Shown here in pieces: positions 33,822 through 46,554 of a stretch of DNA of 64,000 nucleotides. The notes beneath the pieces are model-generated. The model was not told where the DNA came from. It saw only the letters and a program-made list of their open reading frames with translations, and searched no databases. How positions within the stretch are numbered: position 1 is the stretch's first letter; each line of letters starts with the position of its first letter. This stretch comes from Helichrysum umbraculigerum (taxonomy: Eukaryota; Streptophyta; Magnoliopsida; Asterales; Asteraceae), in NCBI GenBank assembly GCA_949592205.1, contig CATIUR010000006.1, positions 62,802,001-62,866,000 of the forward strand. Reading direction: 5' to 3'. The translations under genes and the position numbers were made by a program.

Positions 33822-34653
33822 CACCATCTGTATTTGGTCATGTACATTGTGTTTGTTTTAATGGTTAGTTCCTTAGACGCGTGAATTATTTTGTTTGTTA
33901 AAATGGTTGTGTGTTAGACTGTTAGGTTGATTGTTGAAAGAATTTGAAATGTTAGTTGTGGTTCGGTCTATAGGACCCTTTCGAGGTGCGTGTTCGATCA
34001 GGCGGTTTGGGGGTAATATGTATATATAACCTTTGAAGATAAAGGGTGCCTTTATTTTGTTGTAATCTTGAGGTTGGCTTGGAAACAATCGAAGGATTTA
34101 TCATAAAATCTTGTAAAAACTTACATGTTTGAATACTTTTTTTTAGCAAAACATGTGTGAAAATTTTAATACTTGATGCATTAGAAATTATGGTCAAAAT
34201 TGGGCTACCAGTCATCACTCGTAATAAATTGGGGGGAAAGAAACGATTAGTAGGTGCCCGTTTAAATTAGTGAGAAACAAATAATGAGCAAAATTTGATG
34301 TTACAGTAAGGGACGTAGTCAAGACGTGATTACATGCTCGCACCATATTCAATTTTAGAGAAAAAAATCGTGCAAAATTTGATGTTAAATGTTAAATTTG
34401 ATGTTAGTAGTGCAATTGACTATTTGAACTCTATAGCGTCATAGAAACAAGCTCACTTTCACTAAAAAAAGCGTAGAAGAATGTTCAAAGCGACCATGTT
34501 AAACTCATTTTTTTCAGTTGGATTTCTAGTCGGGAGAGAAAGTCATATATTAATTGGAGAGACTCGATTTGTAATCTGAGTTGTTTCTAATGCATCCTTT
34601 TGTAAGTCTTCAATTTTAATAGTATCTTACGAGTTATGTTCTATAAAATTTTA
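33822..34653. other. 3' flank of glycosyltransferase copy 2
   Basis: As 17590-18421; no further gene seen. Confidence 0.5.
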
Positions 34654-34972
34654 GGGTTAATTGTTTCGTTATGTATTTAACTTTACCTCTTTTACTATTG
34701 TATGCAACCAACTTTCAAACGTTCTATTGTATGTATCGAACTTTTCAAAAATGTCTATTGTATGTATTGGGTGACCTTTTTGCTGACAAATCAGCGCCAC
34801 GTAGGATGACAAATCAGCGCCACATCAGCATGACCGGTGACACGTCAGCAAAAAGGTCATCCAATACATACAATAGACATTTTTGAAAAGTTCGATACAT
34901 ACAATAGAACGTTTGAAAGTTGGTTGCATACAATAGTAAAAGAGGTAAAGTTAAATACATAACGAAACAATT
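34654..34972. mobile_element. Mutator-type MITE, 319 bp (copy 2)
   Basis: Duplicate of 18422-18740 with target duplication AAAATTTTA at 34645-34653 and 34973-34981. A few substitutions fall in the centre (GTGACACGTCAGC for GTGCCACGTCAGC). Confidence 0.85.
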
Positions 34973-35531
34973 AAAATTTTATGCCGTTAAAAAAATGCTA
35001 GCGGTAAAGTAATTTTCTTCTTTTCCTTGTGACATACAAAATTAACAGTGCCGCGGTTTTAAAAAAAGAAAAAATTTAACAGTGCCAACACATTAAAAAG
35101 AAAGCCAAATACCTTAAAGAACATTTGTAATTGTAACACCGGAACACCCATTTTTCAGGTGCCATCAGCATAACACCACAACACTTATTTCACAGCACTT
35201 GCAATGGTAACATTAGTACGCCACTTTTTACCCCCTGAGACCCACTAATTAAATTTAATTTTCATTTATTTAACAAAATAAATACAATCTAATTAATTAA
35301 TTAAAATAAAATACAATACTTATATAAATAGACGTAATAAAATAAAAAGTACTTAAATTAAAAACGTTACAATCCTAAAAATACAATTTAATTATATTAA
35401 AAACGTTCCAATCCTAAAAATAAAAAAGTACTTAAATTAAAAACGTTACAATCCCAAAAATAAAAATACAATAAATTAAAATTTGCGATTTAGTCCTAAA
35501 AATATAAAAATACAACTAACAAATAATTAAA

Positions 35532-36769
35532 CTAGTCTTCATCCTCGTCATCTTCATCTTCGGCTTCGTAGAACTCCCGAAACTCTTTCCGAATCGTTTT
35601 CTTCATTCTCATAACTGCCGCAAGGTCTTCCGGATCTATGATGTTCGAGGTGTTGAGTGTAAGAAATTGAACACCTTGCATAGCGGTTCGAAGTTTTTCT
35701 TGAAGGTGAACGTCTCAACGGCTTGTTTCCTTGCGGCTAACATTTCTTGCTTGTAATTGGCCATATTCTCCATCATCTCATCCACCTTTGAGTTCAAGTA
35801 AATGTTCGTGATGATGTCATCGCGTCGGAAGAACCGGAACTCCTAGCCGCTTTCTAGGTTTTGTTTCGGCCCATGGGCCGTGGAAGCGGGTCGGGTCCAA
35901 TAGCTCGTTCGGGAGTGAAGTATAGTTGTCGGCAGAGTGATTAACCGAATCATTAAAAAATCGTCTTCCTTGTCGCGTAAACCGGTTCCACTAACCAGCG
36001 GTGGTGCTTTCCATTTTGGATGATCTTTCACAGCCAACCAAGACTCCCTCATGTTGAAGGTCTTTGTGTACGTGTCATTTTGGAAAGGGCTTGCTCGTAC
36101 ACCATGTTGTCGTCTCGACCGCTTCCCCAAGTGCTAGACACCGAATCGTAAATTCCGTTGAAGTTTTAGCAAGTATTATTAATTGTACGCCACTTGGAGG
36201 ATAGTTGGTCGACGTCGCGAATCCAACAATGATTGTTTGCCAGAAACTTTTCTTCCATCGTACCCCACAAAGTTCCTTTTCTTTGTGAGTTGCCAATGAT
36301 AGAGTCTTTAGACGTGTCGCATCAATAAGTTGCTAACCACGCTTCTTCTTTTGGCGACCATAGCCACTTGTTGCACGTTTTCTTTTCCCCGTCACTTTTT
36401 TTTTTAGTTTTTATGGCTTCTTTTTTTTTTTGGAGATTGAGATACTTGGTGTTGTTTTCCGGATCGTTGGGAGGTTTCTTGATCGGGTTGTTGTGTTTGT
36501 TGTTGATGTTGTTGTTGAGGTTGAAAGAATGTTTGTTGATGAAAGTATGAGTTTGGATAAGATCTGTATTGTTGTTGTTGGATATAATCGAATGGTTGTT
36601 GATGATAGTATGGTTCCGTATTGTGGCATCGGTGGATTGCGAATCGGGGGAGAGCTACTCGAGCCGGGTGTGTTTGGTGCTCCGAACAACATTAGGATGG
36701 GTATGACATGTTTTCCGGATTTGGGGTTTGATTTGAGTTGGGATTGGGGTTTGAATTTGGAGAAGACAT
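35532..36769 (-). pseudogene. PIF/Harbinger ORF1 relic, SANT/Myb-like (copy 2)
   Basis: Duplicate of 19264-20503. Here the C-terminal acidic tail EDEDDEDED ends at a proper TAG (35532-35534); copy 1 lacks a few bases at this point and reads on. The same internal stops and frame changes are present, so it was already broken before the duplication. Confidence 0.7.
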
Positions 36770-37047
36770 TGTCGATTTAAGATGGTGTTTTTTTTGTTTG
36801 TGAAAAGTGTTATAATGTATGTGAATTTGGAGAAGGATTGTTGTGTGAAAAGTGTTAAGAATGTATGTGTATATATATAGTTGAATAGAGTATTTAAAAA
36901 AAATAATAAAAAATGTTTTTTCCCCAACCGTTACAAACAAAACGGTAACTTTTTATTTTTTTTAATCATGTTACCGTTACAAATATATATAAAAAAAATT
37001 TTGTTAATTTTTTTGAATTGAACATGCGAAGAAAAAGGTAAAAGAAA

Positions 37048-37335
37048 ATGCCATGTGGGGCCCACACCATGCCCGTTTCTTCCCCGTCGTTCCCTACACA
37101 ACGCCCCATGAACGCCCGGCCAGAACGCTGGTTTACCGGCGTTCATGGCGTTCTCGAAGCCCAAAACGCCCAAAATCGAACGCGTTGCGAATGGTCTAAG
37201 AGCACACGGTGTGGGGGAATCTTCGTCAGCGTTTTTGCTCCAGAACGCCATCAGACGGCATTCTCCACACTGCCACAGCGTTCCCGCCGGCATTTCGGGC
37301 AACGTTCTCCAACGGCGTCGTGTTTCGAACACTGT
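37048..37335. repeat. GC-rich AACGCC/GGCGTT block (copy 2)
   Basis: Duplicate of 20788-21075 with a few substitutions. Confidence 0.5.
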
Positions 37336-37966
37336 TTTCTTCAATTTTCCTTTTCTTTTCCTTTTATCTTTGTATGTTTTTGTTTAATATTGTATAATGT
37401 GTGTGTTTTTCGCGTGTGTGTTTTTCATATTTGTGTTTCATTTTTGTGTAGGTGATTGTGGAAGAAGCAAAGAAGAAGTATGAGGAAGATGACAAATAGG
37501 GTTTTAATATTTTACTGGGCCAACTTTTTTATTGGGCTAACATATTGGGCTAATATTTTTTTTTTACTAAATGGGCTAACAAATTGGGAACATTTGCTTT
37601 AACAAAATGGACTTATAAGTTTTTTTTTTTAATTTGTTTTAATGAAGTAAATGTTGTTATATGTAATTTATTTGTTTTCAAAAATTAATTTATTCAATTA
37701 ATTGTCACTAACAAAAATAAATAATCAAAACATTAAAAACTCCAGAACACTATCTATCACACCACAAAATCCTCACCAATAACATTCTCCATAGAACACT
37801 GTAAAAACAACATCACCACACCTTGTGCTCTAAGTATTAGATCATCATCAATTAAGGTGGGTGTTATGAAAATTTAATTGGTAATATAGTATACACTAAA
37901 TATAAAATTAGTCAAACAATAAAGTTATCTTATTATATACTTGTAAATTGTAATGTGAGCTGTGAA

Positions 37967-38352
37967 TAGGGATGGCAATGGATTGGATATGGATCGGATG
38001 ATGCCATATCCACATCCATATCCATTTAAATATTTTCGTCCACATCCATATCCATATTCATTTAATTTTAATTCATCCATTCATATCCATATCCGATGGA
38101 TTAAGCGGGTTAATGGATTACCCGTTGGATATTAAAAAAATATTAAATATTTTCCTAATATGAAATGAAACTAACAATATTATAACAAAAACAAATATAT
38201 AAAGTTACATAAGGAAATATAGTCACAAGAGCGTGTAATCATTGTCGTTAATGAAACATAATTTTTTACAAAAATATAATATTTATATGAAGTTTCACAA
38301 TTTGATAAAAGCAAATGCCAATTGAACTATAAACATAAATCGCCTGGCATCT
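37967..38352 (+). mobile_element. hAT-like element end (copy 2) and adjoining AT-rich DNA
   Basis: Starts TAGGGATGGCAATGG as in copy 1, but continues past the duplication edge (38119) with ACCCGTTGGATATT and AT-rich sequence up to the solo LTR at 38353. The far terminus was not identified. Confidence 0.5.
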
Positions 38353-38463
38353 TATAACACCCTTCAAAATACCAAGACATTTTTTTTTTACAGAAGCGTA
38401 ATTAAAGGCAATACGACAAAGATTGCGTATATTACATTTCAAAATGTGCAACCCAATTACATA

Positions 38464-38736
38464 CTCCCTCTGTCCCAAAATAATTGTCCACCGACCAAAA
38501 ACACGCAGTTTAATAAAAGTACAATCATTACTGCTTTCTCTTTCTTACTTTTTGCAGAATGACAGTTTTACCCTTAAGCAATTAATTATCACATTCTATA
38601 AAGTTTGTAATAACAATTTGAAGTAAGGGTAATTTGGTAATCACGATCAAAATTTCCTTTCCATATTTGGATGTGGACAATTAATTTGAGACGTCCGAAA
38701 AAGAAAACGTGGACTATATTTTTGAGACGGAGGTAG
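38464..38736. mobile_element. Stowaway (Tc1/mariner) MITE, 273 bp
   Basis: Begins CTCCCTCTGTCCCAAAATAA and ends GAGACGGAGGTAG, flanked by TA on both sides. These are the classic plant Stowaway termini and TSD. Confidence 0.85.
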
Positions 38737-41365
38737 TACAATATTTAATGCCAAGTCATCATTAAGTATTAACACATATATAGGTGTTATATTAAAATTT
38801 ATGACATAATTGTTTTGACCCAAAACATATCAAACACAAAATCAGAGAGCGGTGCCAAACATTCCTTCAACCCAAACTTCTAGTCACCCACAATCATAAG
38901 CTAAACCTGCAAGAAGTTGGGGGGAGGGATTAGCACAAAGCTAAGTGAATAAATTCAAAACCCACAATCTAACTTAGCATAACAAATAACTACAGCAAGC
39001 ACATCACAAGTATCCTAGAAGGATCGGTGGTCCTTGAGGTACCTTTATACCGTGGTGGTTCCCCAAGTAACACTTATAACCAAACTGAAGGCCAAACAGT
39101 GGTTAAACCGATAGTTTGGTACTAATACTACATACAACGTAATTTCAGTGCCCAACACATGTACAAATCAATTACGTTGTCCAAAGTAATAGTACTCAAA
39201 CCCAACACATTAGTTGACATTCACCAAATCAAATAATCCAAACTATCATAGCATAACGGACAAATTAATCGTTCAAGGGATAACCATCATGGCAATATAA
39301 TATTAAAGCAGTCATTGCAATAAACCAAATTACCCATTGTAACCATGTTGTTACAACTAACTTAGACTGAGAGTCCAAGATCCACTCACCCTTGACAATC
39401 ACCGTCCTTGCTCAGAGATCTAATGTTACCGAGTCTTCTCTTTATCTGAGAACACAAGAGAGTTACAAATTAGTAACTTACTTCGGAATGTTTATCATTA
39501 TCTTAGTATTACTTATCAACAAACAAGTAATCAACAACTAATACAATTCAAAAATCAATCATTTATACAAGTAATAAAAGCTGGAAGTCATCACTGGGCT
39601 AACTGGGTTACCCGCCGGGTGTAACACCCTCAAATTTCGGTTTGCGGAAGCTGTCGGGTCGGGTGTTACTAAATCAAATATCACAGCATAAGATACATAA
39701 TGAACGACTCTAAATGAGACGTTTGAAAATGGTTATACATTTCGTAGATAAAAATGTTTACAACGTTATAAGTTTAACAACAAATTCCAAATACATAATT
39801 GGAAAATATGAAAGTAAATGCAGAGTAGTCCCATTTGTTGAAAATATGCGACTCGAACTAGTAAGATCTTGTAGTAATCCTAATCCTGCTGGGCACCTGA
39901 GAACACATGCTAAAACAGGTCAGCTATAAAGCTGGTGAGTTCATAGGTTTGTTAGTTGAATACATAAAGTATAAATCTTGTATGTTTTGAGAAATTATTC
40001 AGAATCCACGATTCTGATTTGTAACAAATTGTAGTTGTAATTACCAATGTGTAATTCGAAAGTTTAGGTATCTAATACCTAAGCAGTTGTAGTCTGTACC
40101 TAAGTACACAATAATTGAGGCATACCGAGCCTGAATACCTATCTGGTACGAGTAAGTGTATAACGGGAGGCAATACCTGCCTAAGTTGTAACCAAATAAC
40201 TGTATGACCACGTCATATGATGGTAAGTAACTGTAGTCCCGCAGAACTATGATTTAATATATGAGGTGTTGCATCCAGCAACAAGTGATTGTAGATCCGC
40301 AGATCTATGTTTGAACGTTTAGCGTGTCCGTTTACCCGATTAGCATAAGCCAACCCGGACATGAATTGAGCTAACGGCCTCGCGTGGCAGCACCACCGAT
40401 CCGTTAACTTATTGTGAATCCCGAGTATAACCCGCTGATCCATTGATTGAAATTTCGTCCACTGCAATACCGTGGTTTCGTTTTGTGCCCACTTTACCGT
40501 GGCATCGCTTGGTGCCCGCTGCAATACCGCGGCATCGTTTTTGAAGTTGCTCGCAAGCAATTTGTAATTGAGCCGGCAGTACAACGACATGCCCGACTAA
40601 GTTGTTTGAGAGCCAGCAGTACTCGACATGCCTGACTAAGTAGATCGTATAATAGTATGTAGATATTCATCAGGTGACACCCCCACGGTTGGATTACATC
40701 CTGGGCCGGGGGACCATCCCTGGTTGGATTACATCCTGAGCCAGAGTCGTCACCAGTTGAGTAGTATGGATATAAGAAGTCTGTACTAACTTGTGATAAT
40801 ATTGTATACTCCTAGCCTAAAGCCTAGAAAGTATATATAACGGAGTCTTGGGAAAATGTTCACTTAAGTTCGGTTCCCATTCTAGTGATAATGAAGTGTG
40901 TTGACAGTTTTAGTTCTTAAAGAATAACTAAACTTGTAACAGTACAGATGTTGTTCAGTGTAGGTAGAACTAACTAGTTCTAATATATTCAATGATATTG
41001 TCCCGTGACAATATGGCCAAAAGATTTTGATAACTAAATCAAGTTATGTGTTGGTAATCGTTTCCAACGACCTAACCGGGTACGATTGTAACCTATCTAG
41101 GTTAAGTATTGATATTGTTCTAAAACAATATTGCGGGTGTAATTCCTAAGTATTACACATTTCGTATTACATACAGTAATATAAATAGTTGTAAATTTTA
41201 AACGATTGTTAATATGATTTGAAAACAGCAATTGAGCATGTGTTTCACCCCGAAAATAGTAAAACATTTGAAAGGGGTGGGGCTATGAAACTCACCTGTG
41301 AGTTGTTAACGATACGATGATACGCGCGTCGTCCAAATGGTAACCTTCTAGTGTCCTAAACACGT

Positions 41366-43732
41366 TGTGACACCCCCAAATTTAATGATTTGCGGAAGCT
41401 TGATTTGGGTGTCACTAATCAATATACAAAGCACATAAGATATAATGAACGACCACTATATGCGTCGTTTTAAACTTGTATAGATAAAGTAAATGTTTAC
41501 ATCAAAATATAGTTACATTAGCTCGATTCCTGAAATTGAGAGATTACAAAGCATAATTACTGTTACAAAATATAATAATGCAATCAAATCTCTAGTTGTA
41601 TGTATGCTGACTCGAGCTAATAGTTCCTGCTTGTGTAGCCAACCTACTGCGGGGTACCTGTGATAAATACTAAAATGGGTCAGCGAAAACGCTGGTGAGC
41701 TCACAGGTTTGTATGTCAATGTGTAGTTGTAAGAACCGCAAGATTTATATTGAATTTAAAATGCAATTAAGCAAAATAAAAGTTATACTGTCCATGAGCA
41801 CATAGTCTGAGCTTAACTTGATTTGTCAGGCCCACTTAAGGAAACCTAACTTGAAATGCCTCCTACGAGTGCCTAATCAACACTCGTCTTCCCAAATGCT
41901 AATACATCCGTTTGACCGGTTAGTGCGTGCTAACCCGGATGAGGATTGTCAATCCCATATGATATCATATACTAACATTCACGCTATAAAATACTAGAGA
42001 CTATGCTTATGGAGGACTTTAAATTGATTAGCTTGAAACTCATGTAGTACTTGAAGTTTGGCACTTGCGTTCTACTTGTAAAACAAAATCGAGTAGTAAT
42101 ATCACACCCCTAGTTGTAAAGCAGTGAAAATGGGGCTATGAAACTCACCTGAGTCTTGGAATGTTAAGCAATTAAACTTGAAGTAATTAGTAGTGTGTTG
42201 GTGTCCAAAGACTTGAAACCTGAATGTGTCCACGACACTTGAATGGTTATTAATTGTATTGGTATCTCGAAAGACTACCATTGAAATTGTTTGTCTAACT
42301 TAATGTCTAAATTACCCCGATTTGGTTGATTGTATTGTTACAAGTTACTACGACTTGTTTGATTGAATTGACACAAGTTACAACGACTTGTTTGAATAAA
42401 TTATCTAAGTTACTATGACTTAGTTGATTCAATTGTGTATTTGAAAATGTGTACGGCCCGTTGGTGATTTAGTTGAAATAATAATAATTCTATAATGTTG
42501 ACTTTGCTACAGTACTGCTACAGTACTGCTACAGTAAATTTGACTTTTTTTGAACAGTAACTTTGACTTCAAAATTTTGAGGTTTGAAGATTCTGTTTTG
42601 TGCGACGTAGGGTGCTACGTCGCAGATCCGGACTGCGACGTTGGGCATGACGTCGCTATGTGCGACTTTCGCAATTTAATGCGACGTTGTACGTGACGTC
42701 GCTATAGGCGACGTAGTTGATTTCTGCGACGTAAGGGTCTGCGTCGCTAAGTGCGACGTTGGGGTTATAGTGCGACGTAGGTCGCTGCGTCGCTATATGC
42801 GACGTTGGGGATATAGTGCGACGTAGGTCGCTACGTCGCATTTGCTCCAGGCCAAATGCGACGTACGGAGTCTGATCGGAGTTTCAACTCCAAAAACGCG
42901 TTTTCCGGCCATCGATCGGCATAATATTTTTACCCAACCCATTTTAGGACATTACAAGGTTATACAAACAACTAGCAAGTTATAAAACTTAAAAACGAGA
43001 GTTTTCGGAGTCGTGTCGGAAACTTACAAATCGCCGAAATGAAATTCCGGAAAGGTAGGAGTGTAGATCGTCGCGTGGTGGTCGTTTATTCAAAAGGGGC
43101 TTGAAGATCCGAGGTCGTTTAGTAGGTTTATTTTGCGTTTTTCGTTGATTTTGGTGTTGGTTTAGTTGAGAGAAATAAGAGAGGAGAGAGGTAGAGAAAA
43201 GAGAAATGAAAGAAAGTGGGTGGAAGTGGTGGTTAAATCCCCATTTTCGCCCCGCGTTCCCGCTCCGTGCGGTGTTCGTTTGCTCCGTCGTTTAAACGTT
43301 AAATAATTATTTTAAATATTGATTGGAACATTTTAAAATACAATTTATTACGCCATATTTTATTTAGATATTTTACTAATCACATTATATTTGAATTATA
43401 AAAAGGTAAGTTAATTTGTTTGCGCGTTTTACATTTTAAATTGTGTAACTTTCTGATTGTACGGTACGAATGAATACGAAGTATTATAATAATAATACTT
43501 TTGACATAAAATCGTTATTTAATAAAAGTTGGTCACCAACGTCCGTATTTATTGTATCGAAATTCATTCGATTTGAGATTCGTATGATTTAAACAAACCG
43601 CATAATTGTAGATATATATTCAACAATATATATATAATAATTGATACATTAATTAGCCTAACACAGAACTAATTACATGTATTAAAACTTTATTAGGCAC
43701 TAAATTATAGTCCTAAATTGACGGTTGTCACA
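41366..43732 (-). repeat. Solo LTR C (2.37 kb) inserted in LTR B
   Basis: TGTGACACCCCC...GGTTGTCACA, target duplication CACGT at 41361-41365 and 43733-43737. It is clearly related to LTR B (shared GCGGAAG start block, GTTTTCCGGCC, CGGAAACTTACAAATC and TGTAGATCGT.GCGTGGTG segments), so one family member inserted into another. Confidence 0.88.
42601..42868. other. TGCGACGT palindrome array in LTR C
   Basis: Roughly ten GCGACGT units alternate with ACGTCGC or GCGTCGC partners at spacings of about 15-30 bp, so many short hairpins can form. The surrounding LTR is AT-rich. Confidence 0.85.
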
Positions 43733-43902
43733 CACGTGAGGTTGTATAAGTACGAGATCAAATAGTCTGACCAATTAAGTCGTTCGAATGTTTGTTTGTC
43801 GCTTGGTTTTAAAGAAAACGCATTCGAAATCCAAATTCGGGTAAAATCGAGTGGAAAAATTTGGTTGTCAATACTTAGTGAAAAACATAGGTTTTTAAGG
43901 TT

Positions 43903-44147
43903 CTGCGACGTCAGATGCGACGTCAACTGCGACGTCAGATGCGACGTAGGGTCTTGCGTCGCTATGTGCGACGTCGCAATTTAATGCGACATTGCGTGTT
44001 ACGTCGCAATGTGCGACGTTTAAGATTTACTGCGACGTAGGGTGTTACGTCGCATCATGCGACGTTGAGATGTTTTTGCGACGTTGGCTGCGACGTCGGC
44101 TGCGACGTCGCAGCACTGTTTTTGGTCCCTGCGACGTAGCGGACTGA
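43903..44147. other. TGCGACGT palindrome array in LTR B
   Basis: At least a dozen GCGACGT units with ACGTCGCA partners, including GCGACGTCGC perfect palindromes. The units and their order differ from LTR C although the flanking LTR sequence is homologous, so the array evolves faster than its surroundings. Confidence 0.85.
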
Positions 44148-44752
44148 TCGCCGGATTTTGAGCCGAAAACGAGTTTTCCGGCCTCCGTTGAGTCTGATTC
44201 TTTTACCCAACCCATATTTGAGTATTTTAAGCTTATCTAAACCGCAAACAAGCAAAATAACAAAGTTTTGAGAGATTTCGAGAATTGTCGGAAACTTACA
44301 AATCCGCGCGAGGAGAATCCGAAAAGATAGGATTGTAGATCGTTGCGTGGTGATCGTTTTTCCCTAAAGGAGCTTTGAGATTGGAGGTCGTTTGACGGTG
44401 GTTTTTGGCGGATTATGGTGGCGGTGGTGTGGTGGTAGGTTGTAGAGAGAGAGATGAGAGAAAAGTTGAGAGGAGAGAGAGAGTGAAATGTGGTGAATGA
44501 GAAAGAATGAGGAGGGATTTGGGTTTTTATTTGAACTCAGATCCCTAACTCGTGTACTGTGGTCTCCAACCACAGTACAAAATGTCCGTGATTTTATACC
44601 TGATTAAAATGTAGATTTATTACTTTAAATCTATAATTTGGTTATGTTATTTTGTAAGTATTTTTAATAAAAATATTTCACTTGAACTATAAAATGTAAT
44701 TATTCAAAGTTTAAAATCGTCGCGAAATTTGACTTTTTGACCGGGTGTTACA

Positions 44753-44955
44753 CCGGGTAACCATCTTTCCCGCCGGGTAACAAGACCTCATCCAGCACCA
44801 ATTTTGATCAGAAGCGAGCTTAAGTTACCCGGTCAAGTTACCCTCCGTGTAACACGTTACCCGGTCAAGTTACCCGCCGTGTAACACGGCTTAACCAGTT
44901 TTGTCCAATTTACCCGGTTACCCGCCGGGTAAGGCTTTACCCGCCGGGTAAGGCT
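44753..44955. other. TTACCCGCCGGGTAA palindrome cluster in LTR A
   Basis: Perfect copies at 44918-44932 and 44937-44951, variants near 44776 and 44830-44885, and one split by LTR B at 39611-39619/44753-44759. Arms are TTACCCG and CGGGTAA around one central base. Confidence 0.85.
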
Positions 44956-45630
44956 TGTTTGCAGGCGACCTGCACCTGTTCATCACATCCCGATCCCAAA
45001 ACACAAATTTCACAAATTGCAGCAACAACACACGAATTCATTCAGTAATAAACATCAAGTATCATCACTAAACATATTGCAACATCAATCAAGACCATCT
45101 AATCACACATTCAACACATGCATCCAATTTCTAACCTAATTTAACCAAATCAATCAAGAACACATAATTAGGGCATGGTTAGCTTACAAAGGAGGTGAGG
45201 ATCAGCCGGAGAAGATGATGGCAAGATCAGAAGACTAAATCACAGCTCCAATTTCTAGTTTGTTTGATTTCTTTTGAGTTCTAAGTGAGAGTGAAGGTGA
45301 TGTTGGTTTTTGCATGTAGTTTACTGTAAGTGTAGGAAATAAAGTCGACATATGCAATTTACTCAGTATTAGGTGGTGTCAATACCATACCCATTCTAAA
45401 TCTATAGTCTGGAACCTAAAAGTCAATTGCGAGAAATAAGTTTTATTATACCGTCAACTAAATTAATTTAAAACAATTAATAATTTAGTTATCACAATAA
45501 GTCTTTTGACCATTTGACCTATTAATCTCACTCGTCCAAATAAATACCAATTATTTCTAAATACCAAGTAAATACAATTAAAGTAAGGAAAATACCGTCT
45601 TCTTACTAGGCCAGATTCGAGGATGTTACA

Positions 45631-46554
45631 CATCTATTGTTCCAATACCAATCACTGTTGCATGATCATTATAACCATCCCAGTCAACATGAGGTAACTA
45701 ACCAATCAAGCATGGAGAAGACTCGGATTTTGAAATCCTTTTACCCAAATAAATGCTTTGTGGTGCGATTAGATAAGAAGATGGAACTCATAATAAAAAA
45801 ATTCACACACGAAAGTACATCAATCGGTTGTGGATTTGGGGTCCGAGGAGAAAGGATTTAGGGGCTTGATTGGGATACTTTGTGGTGAGCAGGAAAATTC
45901 ATACGGCTCCCTTCATTTACACCAGCAGTTTGCATACATCGACTCAACTTCATACACTGATTGATACTCATTGCAATAACAAATAACACAATTTAGCATA
46001 AATACTTTCTTTGCATAAACTGGTACCTCAATTTTGATGTTGATGTTGATTTATTTTGAGCGCAAAATAAAAATGGAGAACGTGGAGTTCGCAGACTCTC
46101 CCTCTCGCACACTGCTCTGAAGGCTCAGATTCAAAGTCAACTTGATCGTGCGGATGAAAATAAAAGTCAATGCGAAATTGAAACTGCCAGGAGCAGTTGC
46201 AGTGTTGCACTCCCTGGTGGCCATAGATAAGGGAAATTTGTCACTTCCGGTTGAATTACAGTAATATTTACAATATGATAATTGGCCTCGTTCACAATAA
46301 CAATTTAGTTATTATTTATTTGTAGTGTACATGCGTAATCTTTCAAATGTTTTTGGTATACTTGTGTCATCAACGTGGCCAATTACTATATATTGTCTTG
46401 ATCATGTTGCTATTTGTTTTTGAAACGAAAAATGCCAATTAGAGTATATCTAGATAATGCTTTGAGAAGAATCAACAAGTCATTCAAATTTTGGGTATTA
46501 TTAATAGAGACAGAGTACTGGGATAGGGTTTGAAGAGTCCATATTCTAAACGAG
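45631..46554. other. Unassigned intergenic DNA
   Basis: No recognised gene. A short open stretch at about 46075-46230 (plus strand) would encode a charged helix-like peptide with ALKAQIQSQLDRADENKSQ; it has no start or convincing context and may be an old exon fragment. Confidence 0.3.

Larger units (their letters stand above)
26420..38119. repeat. Segmental duplication, copy 2
   Basis: Counterpart of 5066-21855. The left edge TAAAAGAGG lies at 26420-26428 and is split from the rest by the TRIM-like insertion. The right edge is 38119, inside an hAT-like element that continues. It lacks the 5.8 kb copia and the 1.1 kb fold-back insertions, and so preserves their empty sites. Confidence 0.88.
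39620..44752 (-). repeat. Solo LTR B (about 2.8 kb) inserted in LTR A
   Basis: TGTAACACCC...GGGTGTTACA, target duplication CCGGG at 39615-39619 and 44753-44757. Without LTR C it is 2.76 kb. In minus sense a TATA-like AATAAAAACC near 44525 is followed by a CT-rich leader and then the palindrome array. The insertion site is inside a TTACCCGCCGGGTAA palindrome of LTR A. Confidence 0.88.
38353..45630 (-). repeat. Solo LTR A, gypsy type, interrupted by nested insertions
   Basis: Starts TATAACACCC and ends GAGGATGTTACA. Target duplication CATCT at 38348-38352 and 45631-45635, with no primer site or coding interior, so this is a solo LTR. Without its insertions it is about 1.9 kb. Homologous blocks are shared with 2910-5000 and 50608-52606. 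The insertions are a Stowaway MITE and solo LTR B, which itself contains solo LTR C. Confidence 0.85.
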
